From a virus, in the IMG/VR virus record IMGVR_UViG_3300030328_001660, positions 1-57,086 of that record: 57,086 bases of DNA, one strand, 5' to 3'. The position numbers and the translations under genes are program-made. Below the pieces are notes generated by a model. It was given only the letters and a program-made list of their open reading frames with translations, did no database searches and was not told where the DNA came from. This document shows, one piece after another, positions 51,670-57,086 of the stretch (its first letter is position 1; each line of letters starts with the position of its first letter).

Positions 51670-52187
51670 AATCTAATGTGTCTGTTTGTTTTTACTCACG
51701 GGATATCTTTGAAAAAGAAAGAATAATACAGTGGCTTGCGTCCACAGACGTAATACATTGTGGTATAATGATTACCCATGAGGACTTGAGTATTGTTTTA
51801 GCTTCTGATAAAAGTCATAACGCAAAGTTTGTAGACAGCAGTGCCTTTCACAGAAGAATGATGAAACCAAAATACATTATTGATTTGGGTGAACACGATG
51901 TTTCCATAAAGCAGTTAGAAAACTTTATGGGAAGGACGTACATAGGTGAAGCTAGGTCTTTAACTTTTTGGTGGTTTGTAGGTAGGTATTTATTTCCTAA
52001 CTATCTCCCTAAAACATGTGCGTTGTTAACCTCACAAATGCTGAGGATATGTGGAATACAAGTTAAGGATCATGTAGGTCCTCATACATTACTAAAGGAA
52101 TTACAAGATGCAACTAATAATAATCGGAGGCCAAGCAGGAGTGGGGAAGACAACCCTAGCTCATCTAATAGCGGAACAAGCGTTTGA
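51666..52187 (+). CDS. Possible permuted papain-like (NlpC/P60-type) hydrolase
   Basis: 173 residues if TTG 51666 is the start (TTGA overlap with the polymerase stop, AAGGA spaced 7); an ATG at 51660 is the alternative. DVIHCGIMI and a later PKTCALLTSQMLRICGI ... GPHTLLKEL show the His and Cys order seen in circularly permuted NlpC/P60 proteins. If right, it could cut an amide, perhaps in peptidoglycan. The last 26 residues are read through the start of the dNMP kinase gene, an 80-base overlap. Confidence 0.4.
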   Translation: MKSNVSVCFYSRDIFEKERIIQWLASTDVIHCGIMITHEDLSIVLASDKSHNAKFVDSSAFHRRMMKPKYIIDLGEHDVSIKQLENFMGRTYIGEARSLTFWWFVGRYLFPNYLPKTCALLTSQMLRICGIQVKDHVGPHTLLKELQDATNNNRRPSRSGEDNPSSSNSGTSV

Positions 52188-52827
52188 GTTAGGCTTTATT
52201 CCTGTTGTTAGTTCTTTTGCTGGTGCTCTTAAAAAAGCTGCGGCAGAAGCCGGTTGCTCTAAAGAAGAAAAGCCAGAAGAGTACAGAAAGTTTTGTCAAA
52301 CTCATGGAGCAGAAAAGAGAAAAGAAAATCCAGACCATTGGGTAGAGGTCTTTAATGAGTCGTTAAATAAAATAGTCGCAAAAGAAAAAAGAGACCTTAA
52401 CAATAACGAGCGGTACTGGGAGCGTTGTGTAATTGTGGATGACTGTCGATATCCTAATGAGGTCCGCTATGCTATGAAGAAAAAAGCAACAACTTTGTTT
52501 TTAATGTACGGTGATAGGCCCAACCCAAATAGAAATAAGGACTGGACTAAGCACGAATCAGAAGATCTTGCTAATGCAATTTGTAAAAACCCAGACTTAT
52601 TCGGTGACGCTTTCCAGTATTTTATATACAACGATATGTCTCTTAGGGATTTAAAAGAAAAGGTAGATCTTAGTAGCCCCTTTTGGTGCGGAGTCCAAGC
52701 TGATCCAGATGCTCCTCAAAAACTAAAGCAAATTTCTAGATGTATATCTGAGCTTATTGATTTGCTTTTACTAAACGCCCTAGAACAAGACGACAATGAT
52801 TACGATTTTAAGGAAGGTTCAGACTAA
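52108..52827 (+). CDS. Deoxynucleoside monophosphate kinase
   Basis: 239 residues from ATG 52108. Walker A GGQAGVGKTT is at residues 7-16. VIVDDCRYPNEV and DWTKHESEDLAN in the C-terminal half are typical of phage dNMP kinases. It phosphorylates dNMPs for DNA synthesis, working with ThyX and the reductase. It overlaps the previous gene by 80 bases in another frame. Confidence 0.82.
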   Translation: MQLIIIGGQAGVGKTTLAHLIAEQAFELGFIPVVSSFAGALKKAAAEAGCSKEEKPEEYRKFCQTHGAEKRKENPDHWVEVFNESLNKIVAKEKRDLNNNERYWERCVIVDDCRYPNEVRYAMKKKATTLFLMYGDRPNPNRNKDWTKHESEDLANAICKNPDLFGDAFQYFIYNDMSLRDLKEKVDLSSPFWCGVQADPDAPQKLKQISRCISELIDLLLLNALEQDDNDYDFKEGSD

Positions 52828-53060
52828 TGAATATCACAAGTCACTACGACCCCTATGGTCCGTACACTCTTTCTCAAGGCCGAGCTTATATCAAACACAA
52901 CTATGTTCCTTTTGATTTAGGTAGCCTTGAATTAGAAGAAGTCATTAAAAATAAAATGAAGGTGTTAGCAGAAGACTTAACCAAATGGGAAGAGCTTTTA
53001 AAAGAGAACACGAAAAGGATGAAAAAGCATGTGCCACCAGCCGCAGAAATCGCCATCTAA
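52827..53060 (+). CDS. Small hypothetical protein
   Basis: 77 residues, TAATG start. The C-terminal half is a charged helix (LELEEVIKNKMKVLAEDLTKWEELLKENTKRMKKH). It overlaps the exonuclease gene by 32 bases. No family recognised. Confidence 0.6.
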   Translation: MNITSHYDPYGPYTLSQGRAYIKHNYVPFDLGSLELEEVIKNKMKVLAEDLTKWEELLKENTKRMKKHVPPAAEIAI

Positions 53061-53784
53061 TTCAGCTATTCTTGATGGAGATATCCTTGCGTATCACACC
53101 GCTTTTTGGGCTGAGTCAAACAACCCCTCTGAGTATCCCAAAAAACTTAAGGAGTTAATTAAAAAGTGGACTCCTAAAGGTGTAGATACAATTAGAATTG
53201 CCTTGTCGTGTAGTCGAGAAGATAATTTTAGAAGAACTGAATGGCCTAACTATAAAATAAATAGGACAGACATGTATGTGCCGGAGTATTTAGGGGATAT
53301 TAAAGATTATATTCAGCATAATTATTTTGTAGAGACCTTGGATACACTAGAAGCCGATGATATTATGGGCATTAATGCACTAGAAAGCATTGCAGTTACC
53401 ATAGACAAGGACCTAAGAGGCGTGGCAGGCTGGCATTTTAATCCGGACAAAGAAAAGAAACCCAGATTCGTTACAGAAGAAGAAGCGTATAGGTTTTTCT
53501 GTAAGCAATGGATGATGGGAGATGCTACTGATTGTATCCCCGGTCTTTGGCGGGTTGGTCCTAAGAAGGCCGACAAATTTCTCGATGAATGGGAAACAGA
53601 TGAGTGGGAAGAGAGAATTTTAGAGCTATATAATACCGAAAAATACCAACTAAAAGATACTTGCGGGCTGTCGCCTGAAGAAGTAGCTATAGCAATGGCA
53701 CGGTGCGTAAAAATTTTAGATCATACTGGATATGATTACGAAACCTTTCAACACATTCTTTGGAACCCTAAAAGTGGGTCATAA
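53029..53784 (+). CDS. 5'-3' exonuclease (gp6-like, FEN/PIN fold)
   Basis: 251 residues. Acidic metal-site motifs: ILDGDILAY, LEADDIMG, TIDKDLRG, then MMGDATDCIPGLWRVGPKKA, which combines the last acidic pair with the helix-hairpin-helix. These match T7 gp6, which removes primers and degrades host DNA. Length is near T7 gp6 (300). Confidence 0.9.
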   Translation: MCHQPQKSPSNSAILDGDILAYHTAFWAESNNPSEYPKKLKELIKKWTPKGVDTIRIALSCSREDNFRRTEWPNYKINRTDMYVPEYLGDIKDYIQHNYFVETLDTLEADDIMGINALESIAVTIDKDLRGVAGWHFNPDKEKKPRFVTEEEAYRFFCKQWMMGDATDCIPGLWRVGPKKADKFLDEWETDEWEERILELYNTEKYQLKDTCGLSPEEVAIAMARCVKILDHTGYDYETFQHILWNPKSGS

Positions 53785-53804
53785 AGACCAGACGGAGTTT
53801 ATAA

Positions 53805-55721
53805 ATGGATAACTTTCAACAGTTTATTGTTACCAGCAAGTATTGCCGGTGGATAGAAGAGGAGAACAGACGAGAGACTTGGGACGAATGTGTTGACAGA
53901 TACTTCGATTATATGATCAGTAGAACTAATGCCTCAACTAACGCTAAGTTAATGTCAGCTTTCCTTAGGGCAAAGGAAATGGTATTAGATAGAGAAATCT
54001 TCCCCTCCATGAGAGGGCTTATGACCGCAGGTCCTGCTGCTGATATTGACGATACTTGTTTGTATAACTGTTCTTATGTAGGAATTAATCGAGTGCGGGC
54101 ATTTAGTGATGTGATGTATATCCTTTGCTGCGGCACCGGGGTTGGCTTCTCTTGTGAGTCTGAGGAGATTAATAATCTTCCTGTAATTCCTGAGGACATT
54201 GAGCGTAAAGAACTAGAAGTTATTCAGGTTCCTGATAGTAGGGTTGGCTGGGCTGATTCTTTCAAGAAACTGTTGAACTGCCTATATGATGGGGTCCACC
54301 CCACATGGGACACCAGCCTAATCAGGCCGTCAGGTGCTAGGCTTAAGACATTTGGCGGGCGTGCGTCTGGTCCAGAGCCTTTGGAGAGACTGTTTAGGTA
54401 CGTAGTAAATGTGTTTAACAAGGCTAAGGGGCGAAAGCTCAGCAGCCTAGAGGTCCATGATATTGTTTGCTTAACTGGAGAGATCGTTATCGCAGGAGCT
54501 GTAAGGCGTTCTGCTTTGATTTCTCTTTCGGATTTGCATGACGATGAGATGGCAAAGGCAAAGTCTGGGCCTTGGTGGGAAACCAGCGGGCATCGTAGCC
54601 TAGCAAATAACTCGGCTGTCTACGAATCCAAACCTACTATGGGAACTTTCTTAAAGGAATGGTCTACGATTTTTGATTCTAGATCGGGAGAAAGGGGTAT
54701 CTGTAATCGAGAGTCCCTTAAATATCTTGCTTCTAGGATTGGTCGAGACGACAACCATAGGTTTGGCACCAACCCTTGCAGCGAAATTATTCTCAGGCCA
54801 AATCAATTCTGCAATCTAACAGAAGTTGTTATTCGTCCTGAAGATACGGAAGAAACCTTGACAGAGAAGGTGAAGTATGCTACATTCTTGGGTACTGTAC
54901 AATCTTCTTGCACTAATTTTACTTACCTCGATGAAGAGTGGAAGAATAATTGTGAAGAAGAAAGACTTCTTGGTGTATCCTTTACGGGGATATACGATAA
55001 CAAACTAATGTCAGGTCAGCTTGGAATGCCCAAGCTAAGGTGGGCTTTGAAAAGTTTAAGAGACACATCACAACTAGAGAACTACAAATGGGCAAAGCAC
55101 TTAGGAATTAACCGAAGCTTAGCAGTAACTTGCTGTAAGCCAAGCGGCACTACAAGTTGTGTAGCTGGTACATCTTCTGGTCTACATCCTAGGTATAGCG
55201 ATTTTTATATTCGTCGTGTTCGTATAGATGTCAAAGATCCTATCTGTCAGTTTATGATTGACCGGGGATTTAAGGCAGAGAAGTGTACTGTTCGTCCAGA
55301 CACTACGGTTGTATTTGCTTTTCCAATGATGTCCCCAAAAGATTCTATTGTCCAAAAAGATTTGTGTCCTATTGATCACTTAGATCTTTGGTTAGAGTAC
55401 CAAACTAACTGGTGTGATCACAAGCCATCTGTAACTATCTCTTACTCAGACGATAAGTTTATGGCTATTGGTGATTGGGTATGGAAGAATTGGAATATGG
55501 TTTCTGGGATTTCATTCCTACCGTATAACGACCACATCTATGAGCAAGCACCATTTGAACCCATAGACGCAAGAACATATAACCTAATGAAAGCCGACAT
55601 GCCCAAAGGCGTGGACTGGTCTGAGCTTTCTAATTACGAAACAGAAGACAACACATCCCAAGAAAAAACACTGGCTTGTTCTGGTGGCTCTTGTGAGGTT
55701 GTTGATCTAATAAAGGAGTAA
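53805..55721 (+). CDS. Class II (adenosylcobalamin-dependent) ribonucleotide reductase
   Basis: 638 residues, monomeric type like Lactobacillus RTPR. Cys85 in DDTCLYNC, CCGTGVGFS, the active-site segment N323-P-C325-S-E327, FCNLTEVV, CCKPSGTTS, and a C-terminal redox pair C625-x4-C630 (CSGGSC). It reduces ribonucleotides to deoxyribonucleotides without oxygen, using vitamin B12 coenzyme, which must come from the host or environment. Completes the phage's dNTP set. Confidence 0.92.
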   Translation: MDNFQQFIVTSKYCRWIEEENRRETWDECVDRYFDYMISRTNASTNAKLMSAFLRAKEMVLDREIFPSMRGLMTAGPAADIDDTCLYNCSYVGINRVRAFSDVMYILCCGTGVGFSCESEEINNLPVIPEDIERKELEVIQVPDSRVGWADSFKKLLNCLYDGVHPTWDTSLIRPSGARLKTFGGRASGPEPLERLFRYVVNVFNKAKGRKLSSLEVHDIVCLTGEIVIAGAVRRSALISLSDLHDDEMAKAKSGPWWETSGHRSLANNSAVYESKPTMGTFLKEWSTIFDSRSGERGICNRESLKYLASRIGRDDNHRFGTNPCSEIILRPNQFCNLTEVVIRPEDTEETLTEKVKYATFLGTVQSSCTNFTYLDEEWKNNCEEERLLGVSFTGIYDNKLMSGQLGMPKLRWALKSLRDTSQLENYKWAKHLGINRSLAVTCCKPSGTTSCVAGTSSGLHPRYSDFYIRRVRIDVKDPICQFMIDRGFKAEKCTVRPDTTVVFAFPMMSPKDSIVQKDLCPIDHLDLWLEYQTNWCDHKPSVTISYSDDKFMAIGDWVWKNWNMVSGISFLPYNDHIYEQAPFEPIDARTYNLMKADMPKGVDWSELSNYETEDNTSQEKTLACSGGSCEVVDLIKE

Positions 55722-55723
55722 GC

Positions 55724-55963
55724 ATGAGCTTATCTGCACACAACTTAGAAACTGTATATCGAAAGATGAAACTTCGTAGCAATATTATGCCCGCTGAGAT
55801 TATTCTTGTAGTAAAGGATTACATGGTACGCATCGAAGCTCTAGAAGAACAACTAAAGAAAATGCAGGAGGATTGCAATGCCTGTCGAACCGGAATGGAA
55901 GAGACTCCCAAGACTGGACGTAGAACTGGTGGAGTTTCTAAGAAAAAAGTATCCTCCGATTGA
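55724..55963 (+). CDS. Small hypothetical protein
   Basis: 79 residues; AAGGAG precedes ATG 55724. Predicted helix with CNAC, then a basic tail (TGRRTGGVSKKKVSS). Overlaps the next gene by 86 bases. Possibly a small virion assembly protein of the T7 gp6.5-7.3 region. Confidence 0.55.
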   Translation: MSLSAHNLETVYRKMKLRSNIMPAEIILVVKDYMVRIEALEEQLKKMQEDCNACRTGMEETPKTGRRTGGVSKKKVSSD

Positions 55964-56078
55964 GTTTAAAAACCAAGACAAGGAAGACTTCTTAAAACAA
56001 GCTATGATGCAAGCCGGTGCTGCTGAGGTTATTGCAAGTATTTCTCGTATTATAGACCTTCAAAATAAAAAGGGGTGA
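55878..56078 (+). CDS. Small hypothetical protein, nested start
   Basis: 66 residues; GGAGG precedes ATG 55878, which lies within the 79-aa gene in another frame. Helical (FLKQAMMQAGAAEVIASISRIIDL). Both overlapping genes look real because each has a good ribosome site. Confidence 0.55.
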   Translation: MPVEPEWKRLPRLDVELVEFLRKKYPPIEFKNQDKEDFLKQAMMQAGAAEVIASISRIIDLQNKKG

Positions 56079-56081
56079 TCC

Positions 56082-57020
56082 ATGACCGCAGGACAATACG
56101 TAGACGCAGCCACTAACTATAAAAAAACTAGGGGCATTGCTTCTAATAACCATAGGAATGAGTACATTGGATCATTCGAGGTTAGGAAGGATGCAAGGAC
56201 AGAGCTTTGGTATCTTAAGGTTAACGAAGATCGTCTTATTGGTACAAAGTTTCCTACTCAGAAGGAAGCTCTTGCTGTCCTGCATGGTCTGTTTACTGGC
56301 ATGGATGCAAAGAAGGATGGCATGAACGCTATTATTAACCGCATGGTTTCTCAGGGCCGTGGTATTATTGACGCTGACAAGGCAACCCAGACTCTTGTTC
56401 TTAGGTTTGGTAATGATACTAGTAATGGATTCCAAGAAGGGGGCAAAGCCTATTCAAGCACAGGAGATAATATTCTTTCTCCTACGCACGACGGAACAAC
56501 CATAGCCGACTCGGGAACTACGGACTGGTGGACATCAGGTGGAAATAAACTTAGATTGTTTGCTGGTAACTATATGCAAACGGTAGGGCCACTTGGAAGT
56601 GCAACATCTGTAGTCCAGAATGGTTCTGATGATATTTATAAAATGTCTGGAGGTACTTCCGCTGAAAATAAGACTGCTAATGGATTATATTTTGCTAAGT
56701 TTACTGCTACTGCTACTGCAACGGTGCGGCGAGATGGAGAAAGTTCTTTCGCTGCAATCCCAAGCAACGGAGCTACTCACGACGGGAATGCACCGCAATC
56801 TAACAGCGGACAAAGCTCGTTAGATCTTACAAAGGGTGGTACTGGGATTGGTGGAAGTGCGCAATCATTTTATATAAACTCTGATTTGAACTTTACTAGC
56901 GATAATACTTATGGCTTTGGAACTTATGTTTCTGCCGGTGGTTCGGCGTTATCGTGGATGGATCTTAATAACGATTATGATGATGACTTTGAATTAACTA
57001 TAGTTGTAACGGAGCTTTAG
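56082..57020 (+). CDS. Probable virion-associated protein, first of two paralogues
   Basis: 312 residues, ATG 56082. The N-terminal 80 residues are a mixed domain (MTAGQYVDAATNYKKTRGIASNN...). The rest is Gly/Ser/Thr/Asn-rich and beta-like, as in head decoration or fibre proteins. The next gene begins with a related sequence. It precedes the portal/capsid region expected beyond the window. Confidence 0.55.
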   Translation: MTAGQYVDAATNYKKTRGIASNNHRNEYIGSFEVRKDARTELWYLKVNEDRLIGTKFPTQKEALAVLHGLFTGMDAKKDGMNAIINRMVSQGRGIIDADKATQTLVLRFGNDTSNGFQEGGKAYSSTGDNILSPTHDGTTIADSGTTDWWTSGGNKLRLFAGNYMQTVGPLGSATSVVQNGSDDIYKMSGGTSAENKTANGLYFAKFTATATATVRRDGESSFAAIPSNGATHDGNAPQSNSGQSSLDLTKGGTGIGGSAQSFYINSDLNFTSDNTYGFGTYVSAGGSALSWMDLNNDYDDDFELTIVVTEL

Positions 57021-57021
57021 T

Positions 57022-57086
57022 ATGACTGGTCAGTTTAACGCAGCCGATAACAAACAAAGCAGAGGTATTTCTTCTGGCCTAGCCCG
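57022..57086 (+). CDS. Start of a second paralogous virion-type gene (partial)
   Basis: ATG 57022, one base after the previous stop, with GGAG at 57011-57014; open to the window edge. MTGQFNAADNKQSRGISSGLA parallels MTAGQYVDAATNYKKTRGIAS of the preceding gene. Confidence 0.55.
   Translation, partial: MTGQFNAADNKQSRGISSGLA

Noticed and set aside
1-57086. CRISPR arrays, insertion sequences, integrase or repressor genes
   Set aside because: No regularly spaced repeats, transposase motifs, tyrosine or serine recombinase motifs, or clear lysogeny genes were seen.

Overview
The window is most of the genome of a lytic podovirus-type phage with T7-like architecture (Autographiviridae-like). All convincing genes lie on the + strand, are packed tightly, and often overlap by 1-4 bases. 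The T7 hallmarks are all present: a single-subunit RNA polymerase with a GRxY, DG..(N)G, K..YG and HDS motif set, a gp4-type primase-helicase, a family A DNA polymerase, a gp6-type exonuclease, a gp2.5-type ssDNA-binding protein, gp11/gp12-type tail tube proteins, and a gp19-type terminase. No integrase or repressor was recognised. The window looks like a circularly permuted or partial cut of the genome. It opens in the last 17 codons of the gene before tail tubular protein A (the major capsid position in T7) and closes at the start of a gene near where portal, scaffold and capsid genes would follow.

Layout: (1) 1-9.5 kb is the tail and packaging module: a terminator, tail tubular A and B, a beta-helix tail fibre/tailspike, and small and large terminase. 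(2) 9.5-29.9 kb is the internal-virion/DNA-ejection module, ending in one huge gene of 4,764 codons that fills a quarter of the window. (3) 29.9-30.8 kb holds a holin-like gene and a secreted protein with two dockerin-type calcium-binding repeats. (4) 30.8-35.3 kb is a GC-rich block with different codon choice. It carries small unknown genes, a diverged second T7-type RNA polymerase, a sigma-like protein, and many strong hairpins between genes. (5) 35.3-35.9 kb is a 630-base gene-free stretch full of potential structure, with a T-arm-like hairpin and a tRNA 5'-half-like segment. (6) 35.9-42.7 kb has many small genes, ThyX, a methyltransferase, a zinc deaminase, a DUF932 protein and four tRNA genes (Lys-UUU, Met/Ile-CAU, Arg-UCU, Leu-UAA). 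(7) 42.7-55.7 kb has the main RNA polymerase and the replication and nucleotide genes: phosphoesterase, SSB, RusA-type resolvase, primase-helicase, a sulfotransferase-like protein, DNA polymerase, dNMP kinase, exonuclease and a class II ribonucleotide reductase. (8) 55.7 kb to the end holds small genes and two tandem paralogous probable virion genes.

How it may work together: the GC-rich block probably enters the cell first and is read by host RNA polymerase. It would supply the diverged RNA polymerase and the sigma-like protein. The 814-residue RNA polymerase would then drive replication and virion genes. The four tRNAs read A/T-rich codons common in the AT-richer bulk of the genome, which suggests a GC-richer host. 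The dockerin-type repeats ending in a GDWG/ENW pattern are of a kind very common in Planctomycetota, so a planctomycete host is a reasonable but unproven inference. The clearest candidates for something undescribed are the second single-subunit RNA polymerase, the 4,764-residue ejection-module protein with a zinc metallopeptidase motif, and the structured gene-free stretch at 35.3-35.9 kb.
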